Source of the DNA: Defluviitaleaceae bacterium
GTDB taxonomy: Bacteria > Bacillota > Clostridia > Lachnospirales > WQUN01
Direction of reading: 5' to 3'
Length of the DNA: 52,069 nt
NCBI GenBank assembly: GCA_009785605.1
Contig: WQVY01000007.1
Coordinates: 1-52,069, forward strand
Shown here: in pieces, positions 27,437 through 35,945 of the stretch
Position numbering within the stretch: the first letter of the stretch is position 1
How the letters are laid out: every line of letters begins with the position of its first letter
Notes under the pieces: generated by a model
The model's database searches: none
Told to the model about the DNA's origin: nothing
The model's input: only the letters and a program-made list of their open reading frames with translations
Position numbers and translations under genes: made by a program

Positions 27437-27537
27437 TAGTAATTCCCCCTTTAAACGGTCCCGTCCGAGCCGAAAATAGCAGACGTATCAACGCTTTTTC
27501 GGCGATAGACGGGGCCGATTTAAAGGTGAATTGCTGT
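27437..27537 (+). mobile_element. MITE-like hairpin element, copy A
   Basis: About 100-bp near-palindrome whose ends read TAGTAATTC and GAATTGCTG, with arms TTTAAACGGTCCCGTC / GACGGGGCCGATTTAAA and an inner hairpin GCCGAAAA / TTTTCGGC. Differs from copy C (41192-41293) at about six positions. It lies in the 300-bp space between the divergent psd and sigma-factor genes, which otherwise holds AT-rich sequence likely to carry their promoters. No coding capacity. Confidence 0.85.
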
Positions 27538-27691
27538 AAACATATAAACTACCACGAATATAGTATATGCATTATAGTGATGTGAATTATACCGCGATTA
27601 AGGGGTACATATCAACTTTGTGCATACATTGAAACTATTATTGAAACTATTTACGCCAAACACGCCGCTTTAGTATTAAGAAGGTGATTTA

Positions 27692-28231
27692 ATGACGGGC
27701 CCATCAATTGATTCACGTTTTAATGAAATATACGATGCTACCCACAAGATAGCACTTACGCTAATAACAGCCAAATGTGGGCGCACGGCCGATATAAGCG
27801 ATATATTCCAAGACACTTATACAGAGTTATACCAGGTCTTACAAAAGCGCGGCGCAAGCTATATAGCCAACGACAAGGCATTTGTACTACGTGTGGCCAA
27901 GCAAAAACTTGCCAGGTATTACTCTTTGCAAGCCCGGCTGCGGATGTTTGTATCGTCTAGCACAGTAAACGACGACGGTGACTGTATAGACATATCCGAA
28001 CAACAAGCAGACGATTTCCTGACAGAAGACTTTGCGGTGGACCAACTAACCCTGGACGAAGCCAAGCAATATATCCGCTCCCGGCCCGAAATCGTACAAA
28101 AGGTGTTTTACCTCTTTTACAACGTAGGCCTCACCATAGCGGAAATAGCCAAAGCTCTAAAAATAAGTGAGTCCACTGTAAAAAACAAACTATACCGCAC
28201 ACTAAAAGAACTACGTAACCTACTAATATGA
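27692..28231 (+). CDS. Sigma-70 family RNA polymerase sigma factor (ECF type)
   Basis: 179-residue extracytoplasmic-function-type sigma factor. Seen: region 2 in the first half (DIFQDTYTELYQVLQ and FVLRVAKQKLARYY), a spacer of about 35 residues, and region 4 helix-turn-helix at the end (GLTIAEIAKALKISESTVKNKLYRTLKEL). GAAGGTGAT ribosome site. The next gene, 73 bp on, is a membrane protein with the layout of an anti-sigma factor, so the pair is likely a signalling unit. Target genes unknown; autoregulation is common. Confidence 0.9.
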   Translation: MTGPSIDSRFNEIYDATHKIALTLITAKCGRTADISDIFQDTYTELYQVLQKRGASYIANDKAFVLRVAKQKLARYYSLQARLRMFVSSSTVNDDGDCIDISEQQADDFLTEDFAVDQLTLDEAKQYIRSRPEIVQKVFYLFYNVGLTIAEIAKALKISESTVKNKLYRTLKELRNLLI

Positions 28232-28304
28232 ATCTCAGAAAATCACGTCAACAACCGAGTGGAAAATCGGCGGCTTTAATAACACAATGAAAGGAGAATC
28301 ACCC

Positions 28305-29369
28305 ATGAAAGGCAAAGAAATAATCACCCAAATAACCCAAGAAACAATGCCGGATATCCAACAAGTACGCGAGTTGTGTCTGGCCCAACCTACCCCTACA
28401 AAAGTAGGCCTACGCCGCTTGCGCTTATCCACGGCGGCGGCAATTGTTGCAGCACTTTTTGTATTTGCCACCGCGACGTATGCAGTTGTGGATTGGGTCT
28501 ACCAGCGTGCAGAAACAGGCGGCACATGGGATATCGTGATACTACCCAACGACGATTACGGAAGGCAACTCTTTTACGAACGTACCGAAGGCCGTATATA
28601 CGGGCACCCAATTTATTTTGCTCTTGACAGCGACAATATGTATATAAGGCGCATAGATGCACAACAAGCGAAGCTTATTAACCAGAAACTACAAGGGCGG
28701 GTTTTTATGGCCTGCGGCAATGTTGTGGACTTTGATTTAGTAGTGCCGGGCTCAGGTATACAGCGCCACCTTGGCCGGTATGTGTTGGATGACAGGGGCT
28801 ATGTGCTATTCACGGCAGACGGCGAGCCAATAGGCTCTATCCGCGTCCATTCTACTAGAGATGGGGAGCTGTTGTCTGTTGAGATATTTACAATGGCTGT
28901 TGAAGAAGCGGTTTGGAGCTTTAATTCCACATACGAAGAAGTGGCGGCGGCCTTTGGCAGGGATATTAGGCTACCAACGGCACATATGGATAGGTTTATA
29001 CCGCCGGACTTTAACCTGACTAGCTGGCAAGTACACCCTTATGATTATGACGACGCTATGCAGTACAATGCTATTGTGCGCTTCACAACCAGGGAGTTAA
29101 CCAGCCTCCTTGACGTATGCAACAACGAAATGCGCATCTTTATCGAAAACGCAAGAAGCGAAGATGACCCGCCAATGATGACAATGTACTACTTGGGTGG
29201 TGACATGATTACTCACGAGATAGCCGGGATAATTGTATATGAAATCTCACCATACGGCTTTGCCACACACTTTGTGTGGGAGTATGATGGGCTTTCTTAC
29301 CGCTTTAACCCACCTTCTACGTTCATGCCATTTATGGTTATGGATATGATACGTAGTATGATAGAATAA
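28305..29369 (+). CDS. Putative membrane-bound anti-sigma factor
   Basis: 354 residues. A cytoplasmic start of about 40 residues is followed by one membrane segment (43-62) and a roughly 290-residue external domain. The end (FVWEYDGLSYRFN...MIRSMIE) resembles the DUF4367 end of Clostridia anti-sigma-like proteins, from memory. Start: AAAGGAG lies 9 nt before the ATG at 28305; the ATG at 28287 overlaps that site. Placed just after an ECF sigma gene, which is the usual anti-sigma position. No zinc-binding HxxxCxxC is seen in the N-terminal part, so it would not be a ZAS-type. Confidence 0.7.
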   Translation: MKGKEIITQITQETMPDIQQVRELCLAQPTPTKVGLRRLRLSTAAAIVAALFVFATATYAVVDWVYQRAETGGTWDIVILPNDDYGRQLFYERTEGRIYGHPIYFALDSDNMYIRRIDAQQAKLINQKLQGRVFMACGNVVDFDLVVPGSGIQRHLGRYVLDDRGYVLFTADGEPIGSIRVHSTRDGELLSVEIFTMAVEEAVWSFNSTYEEVAAAFGRDIRLPTAHMDRFIPPDFNLTSWQVHPYDYDDAMQYNAIVRFTTRELTSLLDVCNNEMRIFIENARSEDDPPMMTMYYLGGDMITHEIAGIIVYEISPYGFATHFVWEYDGLSYRFNPPSTFMPFMVMDMIRSMIE

Positions 29370-29398
29370 GCGCAAAATGTTTGAGGTGCTTCAGCAGC

Positions 29399-30325
29399 AT
29401 GAGCGGACTTTTTATCACATTTACCAACAGCCTTGTATCCCTGGCCTTGTGCATCGCCGTAGGGTTCTTTTGTAGGCGGCGGCAGTTGTTTGACGATACC
29501 CATGTCGCAGGTATGCTAGAGCTGCTTGTAAAAGTGGCCATGCCTTGTGCTGTTTTTATGTCTTTGATGAGGCCGTTTACCACGGCACTATTATTGGAAA
29601 GTATAGCCACCTTTTTTATAACTGGGGGTATTTTCCTTGTTGGTGGGCTGCTTGGGCTTGGCGTTGCGCGCCTTATGAAGGCAAGCATACAAGAGCGCCA
29701 AAGTTGGCGGTTTGGGCTAACTTTTGGCAATATTGGGTTTATGGGGATACCGGTGATTACTGCTGTATTTGGGTACGAGGGGCTGTTTTATGTTGCGATG
29801 GCGCTGGCTGCGTTTAATTTAATCACATTTACCATTGGCATAAAGATATTTGACACACAGGGCACAATCAAGACCGGGCCAATACAGGTCATTATCAACA
29901 ACCCCGCGCTGGCTGGGACAATTTTAGGTTTTATATTTTTCCTGACAGGGCTAAGGCTGCCCGCCCCCATAGAGGGGGGCGTTAGCCTTATAGCCTATAT
30001 GAACTCGCCCCTGTCTATGATTTTGATTGGCGCATTACTGGCAAAGCAGCCTATAAAAGAAACTTTCACAGACATACGTGTACTGCCGCCAAACGCGGTT
30101 AAGCTCATTGTCATACCCATTGCCAGCCTACTTATACTGCGCTGGTTTATACCCAACCCGGTAATGCTTGGGACAATTGTAACGCTAATGGCCATGCCCC
30201 CCGCCGCCAATACCGCCATATTTGCAGAGCAGTTTGGCAGCGACTCTGTGGCTGCTACGCGGCTTGTAATTGTGGGGACACTGCTATGCGTGGTTACTGT
30301 GCCGCTGATATCGCTGTTGTTGTAG
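29399..30325 (+). CDS. AEC family transporter (auxin efflux carrier type)
   Basis: 308-residue membrane protein with about ten hydrophobic segments in the two five-helix blocks of the AEC family, secondary transporters of organic acids such as malate. Seen: the family's N-terminal LVSLALCIAVGFFCRRRQL, GFMGIPVITAVFG in the middle, and MAMPPAANTAIFAEQFG near the end. The ATG at 29399 was chosen over an in-frame TTG at 29381; GAGGTG lies about 10 nt upstream. It begins 29 bp after the anti-sigma stop, so it may be co-transcribed. Substrate unknown. Confidence 0.88.
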   Translation: MSGLFITFTNSLVSLALCIAVGFFCRRRQLFDDTHVAGMLELLVKVAMPCAVFMSLMRPFTTALLLESIATFFITGGIFLVGGLLGLGVARLMKASIQERQSWRFGLTFGNIGFMGIPVITAVFGYEGLFYVAMALAAFNLITFTIGIKIFDTQGTIKTGPIQVIINNPALAGTILGFIFFLTGLRLPAPIEGGVSLIAYMNSPLSMILIGALLAKQPIKETFTDIRVLPPNAVKLIVIPIASLLILRWFIPNPVMLGTIVTLMAMPPAANTAIFAEQFGSDSVAATRLVIVGTLLCVVTVPLISLLL

Positions 30326-30473
30326 TGGATCAATCAGTATGTAAATCACTTCACAATGCTATTGACATTTAATGTATTTCAAATTACAATATGTTATATC
30401 TCTCGAGAGCTTGATCGTGCATGTATATGCACGAAGTTATGTTGTGTTTATTTTATTTCTAAGGAGGCCAAAA

Positions 30474-30923
30474 ATGAAAAAGAAAGTGTTTTGTTTATTT
30501 TTGTTTGCAATCATGTTGGCAGGAATGTCCACATTTGTCTTCGCATCGGACCCTGCCCATGTGCATGATGAAGTGATTGAAGATGTAGATGATGACATGC
30601 TACATTATGGCGAACGTATTACATCACGTTTGAGGATTACGCTACCATTATGCTACAGTGGTGATATGTCAATCCTTGATTTTAGCTTTAGGGTATATAA
30701 TGCGGATAATGGTGAATTACTTGTAAGCTTTAGCACATGTGATGCTGCTTCTGTGAGAAACCACGATGATTCACATTACGTTACATTTTCTTATCAAAGA
30801 TTATACGACAGTATAGTACTGTATTTCCTTTTTGATGCATGCGCAAGCAAAAGCGGCTGCACTGCGTGTGTTACAGGGCAACCGCTTTTTATTTTAAAGG
30901 AGGAGTCACAAGTTACGGCTTAG
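30474..30923 (+). CDS. Small secreted protein of unknown function
   Basis: 149 residues from an ATG with a strong AAGGAGG site. Signal peptide at 1-25 (MKKKVFCLFLFAIMLAGMSTFVFA) with a likely cut after FAS; the mature part starts with an acidic, His-containing stretch (DPAHVHDEVIEDVDDD) and has five Cys residues. The family is not recognised. The last 25 codons run through a hairpin that looks like a terminator (30849-30890), and the stop overlaps the end of the convergent YgjV-like gene by 11 bp. The C-terminal end could thus be a read-through of a formerly shorter gene. Confidence 0.6.
   Translation: MKKKVFCLFLFAIMLAGMSTFVFASDPAHVHDEVIEDVDDDMLHYGERITSRLRITLPLCYSGDMSILDFSFRVYNADNGELLVSFSTCDAASVRNHDDSHYVTFSYQRLYDSIVLYFLFDACASKSGCTACVTGQPLFILKEESQVTA
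30849..30890. terminator. Hairpin inside the 3' end of the secreted-protein gene
   Basis: AAAAGCGG-TGC (30849-30860) pairs with GCA-CCGCTTTT (30878-30889) with one mismatch, then T residues. Shape of an intrinsic terminator, usable on both strands. On the plus strand it comes about 30 bp before the stop codon. Confidence 0.5.
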
Positions 30924-31530
30924 CAAACTGCAATTGCGGTTGCTTAGGATTTTTGGAAAAGCGAAGATAAAACACAGCCACAGATGAAATTTTAGCAAGC
31001 TCTATAGCTATGCCCATGATGTTCCACCGGAAGTCCCCATACAGGATATTAAGCGGGGTTTGTGTGAGTATAACTACAAGGGCATAAAGCGTAACGGTTA
31101 CACGTACATAGTGCACCCCTGGCAGATATTGGCCTATTACAAAGCTAAGCGCTGCAATCATCCCAAGTGTGTGCAGCCACCTTACTTGTTCTGGTGAGTT
31201 GATTATTGCAAGTGTACCAGCCACAAGGGCAACCCCTACCATAACAAGCAAGAAATTTATCCCAAGCTCCTTGCTCTGGGGTGTGTTTTTGGCAAAAATC
31301 CGCCAAAACACCAAATTGCGTATAGTGCTGTAAGTTGCGGCAACCATCAGCGATACCTGTGTATCCATACCTGTGGCCATGCCCATACAAAAGAACATAG
31401 TTAGCCAAAAAAAGCTGCCTATACCGGTGGTAAGAAAATATTTAGACTTATCTTTTATTTGATACGAGGTAAACTCAAATGCAATTGTAATAACGCCTAA
31501 GACTTGCGCTAGTATAAACCAAAAATTCAT
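30913..31530 (-). CDS. YgjV-like inner membrane protein
   Basis: 205-residue protein with six hydrophobic segments. Matches the YgjV family by its N-terminal QVLGVITIAFEFTSYQIKDKSKYF and the ATYSTIRNLVFW motif. Function unknown; a transport role has been guessed for the family. GGAGA ribosome site before ATG. DegV gene follows upstream by 27 bp, so the two are probably co-transcribed (degV first). Confidence 0.78.
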   Translation of the reverse strand: MNFWFILAQVLGVITIAFEFTSYQIKDKSKYFLTTGIGSFFWLTMFFCMGMATGMDTQVSLMVAATYSTIRNLVFWRIFAKNTPQSKELGINFLLVMVGVALVAGTLAIINSPEQVRWLHTLGMIAALSFVIGQYLPGVHYVRVTVTLYALVVILTQTPLNILYGDFRWNIMGIAIELAKISSVAVFYLRFSKNPKQPQLQFAKP

Positions 31531-31557
31531 ATCTATTTTCTCCTTTAATAGCTACGG

Positions 31558-32439
31558 TTATTTTTCAAGTGTTTCGTATTTTTTGCAGTATGCGATTGCC
31601 AGTGCCCCTGGCCCCGCATGTGTGCCTATTGTTACGCCAACCTCTACCACGGGGTTTGCAATTTGTATCCCAAGAGACGCTTCCAAGCTGGCTTTGAACT
31701 TTACGGCATCATCTTCCCGCAAGATATGACCAATGCTAAGGTTTATGTCTTGTACATCGTCTTTAAGGGCATCTACTACACCTTCTTCTATCAAATTCAA
31801 AACCCTGTCTTTGCCGCGCACACTGTCAAGCTGGTCTACTGTGCCGTCTACGATGTGCAGTATTGGGCGTAGGCCCAATATACCGCCTACTAGCGCTGTT
31901 GTAGGGCCGACCCTGCCGCCTTTTTTAAGATATTCTAGTGAATCCAGCGAAAAATATATCCTTACTGTTTCTATTACTTTTTTGGCCAACTCTGCGGTCT
32001 TGGTTATGGAGTAGCCATTGTCGCGCATTTTTACAATCTCTTTTAAAATAAGGCCTTGGCCTACCGCACAGTTTAAAGAGTCTACTACTACTATTGTCCT
32101 GTCCGGAAACTCGTCTTTTAACATGTCGGCGGCTAGGGTCGCGCTGTTGTATGTGCCGCTTAGCTTTGACGATATTGTTAGCGAAAGTATGTCCCTACCG
32201 GCCTTGAGATACGGTGTATATATATCTATATAGTCTTGAGGGCTGGGCTGGGCTGTTTTGGGGAAAAGGCTTTTGTCTTCTTTTAAACGCTTATAATATG
32301 CTTCTTTGGTTATGTCTACACCTTCCCTAAGATACGTATCGTTTTCCAGCATTACGTAAAAGGGCACAATGTCTACATTGTGCTTTTGCACTTCTTCCTT
32401 AGTAAAATCGCATCCGCCATCTGAAATAATTTTGTACAT
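31558..32439 (-). CDS. DegV family fatty-acid-binding protein
   Basis: 293-residue DegV protein. Relatives bind a fatty acid between two domains and act as FakB in the fatty-acid kinase system. Seen: the N-terminal ISDGGCDF, then TAQPSPQDY, LTISSKLSGTY (lipid-head binding) and the C-terminal THAGPGALAIAYCKK. Start: GGAGG lies 8 nt before the ATG at 32439; the ATG at 32454 forms part of that site. FakA is not in the window. Confidence 0.92.
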   Translation of the reverse strand: MYKIISDGGCDFTKEEVQKHNVDIVPFYVMLENDTYLREGVDITKEAYYKRLKEDKSLFPKTAQPSPQDYIDIYTPYLKAGRDILSLTISSKLSGTYNSATLAADMLKDEFPDRTIVVVDSLNCAVGQGLILKEIVKMRDNGYSITKTAELAKKVIETVRIYFSLDSLEYLKKGGRVGPTTALVGGILGLRPILHIVDGTVDQLDSVRGKDRVLNLIEEGVVDALKDDVQDINLSIGHILREDDAVKFKASLEASLGIQIANPVVEVGVTIGTHAGPGALAIAYCKKYETLEK

Positions 32440-32520
32440 GATAAGAACCTCCATTTATTTATGCTGCTTATAAACATAGACAGGAGGAAATTGTGTTGGT
32501 TGCATATGCGAAAATATTTG

Positions 32521-32621
32521 TCGCAATTCACCTTTAAATCGGCCTCGCCTGTCGCCGAAAAAGCGTTGAAGCGTTCGCTATTTTCGGCTCGGACGAGACC
32601 GTTTAAAGGGGGAATTGCTAT
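32521..32621 (-). mobile_element. MITE-like hairpin element, copy B (inverted)
   Basis: Same about 100-bp element as at 27437 and 41192, in reverse orientation, about 94% like them by eye. One stem pair differs from the other copies on both arms: CCCG becomes CTCG and the facing CGGG becomes CGAG, so pairing is kept. It lies in the 240-bp gap between the AraC-type gene stop and the degV start, both on the minus strand. The rest of the gap shows nothing else I can name. Confidence 0.88.
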
Positions 32622-32694
32622 ATTTCGAATTATTTTGCTATACAAGCTGGCAGTTTTGATGATTGGGCCAAAAGCGATCACATTAGACAGCGGC

Positions 32695-34167
32695 CTACGG
32701 CACCACACTAAATAAATACCCAGTACTAGGCTTTTCATAACCGTCCAAGAACACTTCGGCTGTCCAGTACTTGTTAGGGTACGGTATACCCACGCCTTGG
32801 CTTAAAATAATATTGCGGGTCACTACATACATACCAACGCCGTCATTTTCGTCTTTTTTGTGCATGGCGTTAACATCGCCGCTGTAGGTAGCAAAAGCAA
32901 ACCGTGATATATATGGCAGGCCCTGTTTTTCGTCATCGTCTGTCCCAAACTCCAGGCAAATAAACCCTTCTGGCACTGGGGTATCTGCTTGCATAAAGCG
33001 GCCCCATATGCTGTGCCAGTTATTACTGTCTACGCACTTGCCGTACAAATGCGTGAGTAAGATATCATAGTCAAAGCCTGATGCATAACTACCCATGGCA
33101 TCCAAGGTATGAGCAATTGCTTTACGGGCTTGCATATCATTTTTGAAAGGGTCGTACGCTTGCCCTATAAAGCGCATGGCTGGGTTGGTTTTGTATTCGA
33201 AGCTTGATATTTGGAATCCATTTTGCTGATGTTTTACCAAGTCAGGCATAAACAAGGCCCATTGCACACTGGCATCCGCATCTTTTAAATAATTAACATA
33301 CCCAAAAATATCTACTGCATCAACGCCGGCTTTTCCTGTTATACCACCGGCAACTAGTTCCCGCACTCTCCGCTCTTGCATGGCAGAGAAGCTGGTAAAC
33401 ATTTTTGTTACCGTTTCATTTATATCTTCCGCAATTTGGTTGCCCATCAAAAGTGCGTCAAACCTATCCAGCGCCTTAAACACAGGCGGGTTGACTACGC
33501 CTGAGGGCTCTAGCTCTTGCAACCTAGCTCGTAGTTGTGCGTTTTGTTCCTTAAAACGTGCTAGTACGCCGTGGATTAGTATCTGCTCGTTTTCTGCTAT
33601 TTTGTCTTTGGTCCATTGGCTGTCATCCAATATCCACTGTGTTAGCGCATCGAAGACACTGGGGTTTGTTCCCCTTGCCTTGCGTGCCCAGTTGGTTAGG
33701 CGGCTGTATTTATCTTGTGCGGGTATATCTGCTTGCCCGTCTAATTCCTGCCAATTGGCCAAGTAAAATTCTTCTGTCCATTTTCTTGTCATGTCAAAAC
33801 CTCCTTGTACAGTCACGTTAATAGTTAGCGGGTGAAACAGCTTGGCTGTCTGCTGCGTCACTTTAGAAGGCGGCACACCATGAAACCGTGAAAATGCCTT
33901 GGAGAAGCTCTCTTGTGTATCGTACTGGTATTGCATTGCCACATCAATGATACGCGCTTCTGGTTTAAGCAGGTCCTGTGCCGCCAGGCTTAGCCGCCTA
34001 TAGCGGATATATTCGCCCGCTGTAACCCCCATCACCACATGGAAGATTAGCTGAAAATGCTGGTTGGACGAACATGCTTGCCGCGCAATGTCGTCTATAC
34101 TCATCTCCTTGGCCAAGTTCGCTTCGATGTAGCCGATGGATTTTGATAGGCTTTGAACCCAATTCAT
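32695..34167 (-). CDS. AraC family regulator with GyrI-like effector domain
   Basis: 490 residues. DNA-binding AraC/XylS double helix-turn-helix at the N-terminus (about 8-105: SIDDIARQACSSNQHFQLIFHVVMGVTAGEYIRYRRL, FSKAFSRFHGVPP), then about 190 residues with helical character (around 190-300), then a GyrI-like small-molecule-binding domain to the end (FAFATYSGDVNAM, YWTAEVFLDG). Rob and other MDR regulators share the HTH-GyrI layout, but at under 300 residues; the extra middle region is unusual. The ribosome site is 13 nt from the ATG with a two-codon frame between (as before pssA). Divergent from the FGGY kinase cluster, so it may control it; ligand unknown. Confidence 0.82.
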   Translation of the reverse strand: MNWVQSLSKSIGYIEANLAKEMSIDDIARQACSSNQHFQLIFHVVMGVTAGEYIRYRRLSLAAQDLLKPEARIIDVAMQYQYDTQESFSKAFSRFHGVPPSKVTQQTAKLFHPLTINVTVQGGFDMTRKWTEEFYLANWQELDGQADIPAQDKYSRLTNWARKARGTNPSVFDALTQWILDDSQWTKDKIAENEQILIHGVLARFKEQNAQLRARLQELEPSGVVNPPVFKALDRFDALLMGNQIAEDINETVTKMFTSFSAMQERRVRELVAGGITGKAGVDAVDIFGYVNYLKDADASVQWALFMPDLVKHQQNGFQISSFEYKTNPAMRFIGQAYDPFKNDMQARKAIAHTLDAMGSYASGFDYDILLTHLYGKCVDSNNWHSIWGRFMQADTPVPEGFICLEFGTDDDEKQGLPYISRFAFATYSGDVNAMHKKDENDGVGMYVVTRNIILSQGVGIPYPNKYWTAEVFLDGYEKPSTGYLFSVVP

Positions 34168-34190
34168 GATTTAATTCATGCCTCCTTCGC
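34165..34190 (-). promoter_or_regulatory. AraC-gene translation leader with two-codon frame
   Basis: On the minus strand: GCGAAGGAGGC, ATG-AAT-TAA, ATC, then the ATG of the AraC-type gene. Nearly the same arrangement and sequence as before pssA. The Shine-Dalgarno is 13 nt from the true start but 1 nt from the mini-frame ATG. Confidence 0.45.
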
Positions 34191-34193
34191 AGT

Positions 34194-34230
34194 ATAGCAA
34201 TCGTACTTTAAATTGGTCTCGCAGGTCATG
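34194..34230 (+). mobile_element. Decayed end of the MITE-like element
   Basis: The sequence from ATAGCAAT, through CTTTAAAT.GG, to CTCGC.GGT matches one end of the 100-bp element at about 23 of 33 positions without gaps. The rest of the element is not recognisable. It lies in the 192-bp gap between the divergent AraC-type and kinase genes, where promoters must also lie. Confidence 0.4.
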
Positions 34231-34359
34231 TCTTAAAATCCGATGCTGTGGCAGGTGGAAATGTTAATTTCGCGTCATACAGCCCAACGGGCTTCTAAAA
34301 TTCCCGATTTTGTATTATTCTAAGGGAAGGAAGCAAAAAAATCCAAGAGGTGATGCCCT

Positions 34360-35937
34360 ATGGCAAAAACGGAAAAAAAATTATACTTAGGTATCGAACT
34401 GGGCTCGACCCGGATTAAAGCTGTACTGATAAGCGGCGATTACACCCCAATCGCCATAGGAAGCCACAACTGGGAAAACCGTCTGGAAAACGGAGTTTGG
34501 ACTTATAGCATCCAAGACATCTGGCAGGGCTTGCAAGCCAGCTACAAAGCCATGGCTGCAGATTATGAGTCCAAGCATGACACAAAGCTTACTAACCTTT
34601 CTGGCATAGGCATTTCGGCTATGATGCACGGTTACTTACCCTTAGACAGCAGCCTCAACCCACTAACGGAGTTTCGCACATGGCGCAACACCAGCACAGG
34701 TGAAGCCGCTGCGGCACTTACTTCGCTATTTGGCTTCAACATCCCCTTGCGCTGGTGCATTGCACACCTTTATCAAGCAATCTTAAACGGCGAAAGTCAC
34801 ATCCCCCAAATTTCTACAATAACAACCCTGGCCGGGTACGTCCACCTTATGCTTACCGGCCACAATGTGCTTGGCGTGGGTGACGCGTCTGGTGCATTCC
34901 AAATAAACAGCACAACCGGTGACTATCATGCAGGTGATATGGCAGCGTTCGACAACCTTATAGCAAAAAAATCCTACCCATGGAAGTTGGCAGACATCAT
35001 GCCCAAGGTATTGCCAGCCGGGGCAGCCGCCGGTCACCTCACACCCGAAGGCGCCAAGCTACTAGACCCATCTGGCAACCTGGCCCCAGGCATACCCCTA
35101 TGCCCGCCCGAAGGCGATGCGGGTACAGGCATGGTGGCTACAAACAGCGTAGCCTCCGGCACTGGCAATGTATCTGCAGGGACGTCTATCTTTGCGATGA
35201 TTGTCCTTAATAAAAGTTTTTCTAAACTGCACCACGAGATAGACATGGTAACAACCCCAGACGGCAAGCCCGTGGCCATGGTGCACTGCAACAACGGCAC
35301 ATCTGACCTTAGTGCGTGGGTAGAGCTGTTCCACAACGCCCACAACATAATTGCCGGCAAGGCCTCAGATATTTCCACCGTATACGAAAACTTGTACCGC
35401 GCCGCCCTAGAAGGCGATGCAGACTGTGGCGGGCTTATGGCCGTAAACTATCTTTCAGGGGAGCACAATACCGGCTTCGAAGAAGGCCGCCCGCTGTTTA
35501 TGCGCCTGGCAGATGCAAACTTCACCGTACCCAACTTCATACGTACAATGCTTTTTTCATCCATGGCTACCCTCAAACTGGGCATGGACATCCTAACAGA
35601 AGAAGAAGGCGTAAAAATCACACAACTTATGGGGCATGGCGGGCTTTTTACAACCAAAGGTGTAGCCCAGAAGCTAATGGCAGGTGCGCTAGATGTCCCC
35701 GTATCGGTAATGGAAACCGCAAGCGAAGGCGGCGCATGGGGTATAGCGCTGTTGGCGGCGTATATGGCTCACACAGACATGACACTGGATAAATTTCTAG
35801 ATAGCTGCGTATTTGCAAATAATGCCGGCTCTACATTGCAGCCAGAAATCACCGATACTCAAGGGTTTAATGTTTTCATGAAGCGGTTTACAGCCGCGCT
35901 AAAAGTGGAGCGTGCAGCAGTAGATAATTTCAAATAG
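34360..35937 (+). CDS. FGGY-family carbohydrate kinase
   Basis: 525-residue sugar kinase of the FGGY family (xylulokinase/ribulokinase group). Seen: the N-terminal phosphate loop [13 protein letters not shown] at about 12-24, the sugar-side [13 protein letters not shown] near 87-99, EFRTWRN near 107, a second phosphate loop [11 protein letters not shown] near 275, and [12 protein letters not shown] near 457. AAGAGGTGAT ribosome site. 8 bp before the coiled-coil membrane gene, so it heads the 34.4-41.2 kb cluster. No sugar isomerase, aldolase or transporter is next to it, which is odd for such a kinase. Substrate unknown. Confidence 0.85.
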   Translation: MAKTEKKLYLGIELGSTRIKAVLISGDYTPIAIGSHNWENRLENGVWTYSIQDIWQGLQASYKAMAADYESKHDTKLTNLSGIGISAMMHGYLPLDSSLNPLTEFRTWRNTSTGEAAAALTSLFGFNIPLRWCIAHLYQAILNGESHIPQISTITTLAGYVHLMLTGHNVLGVGDASGAFQINSTTGDYHAGDMAAFDNLIAKKSYPWKLADIMPKVLPAGAAAGHLTPEGAKLLDPSGNLAPGIPLCPPEGDAGTGMVATNSVASGTGNVSAGTSIFAMIVLNKSFSKLHHEIDMVTTPDGKPVAMVHCNNGTSDLSAWVELFHNAHNIIAGKASDISTVYENLYRAALEGDADCGGLMAVNYLSGEHNTGFEEGRPLFMRLADANFTVPNFIRTMLFSSMATLKLGMDILTEEEGVKITQLMGHGGLFTTKGVAQKLMAGALDVPVSVMETASEGGAWGIALLAAYMAHTDMTLDKFLDSCVFANNAGSTLQPEITDTQGFNVFMKRFTAALKVERAAVDNFK

Positions 35938-35945
35938 GGGCCTAT

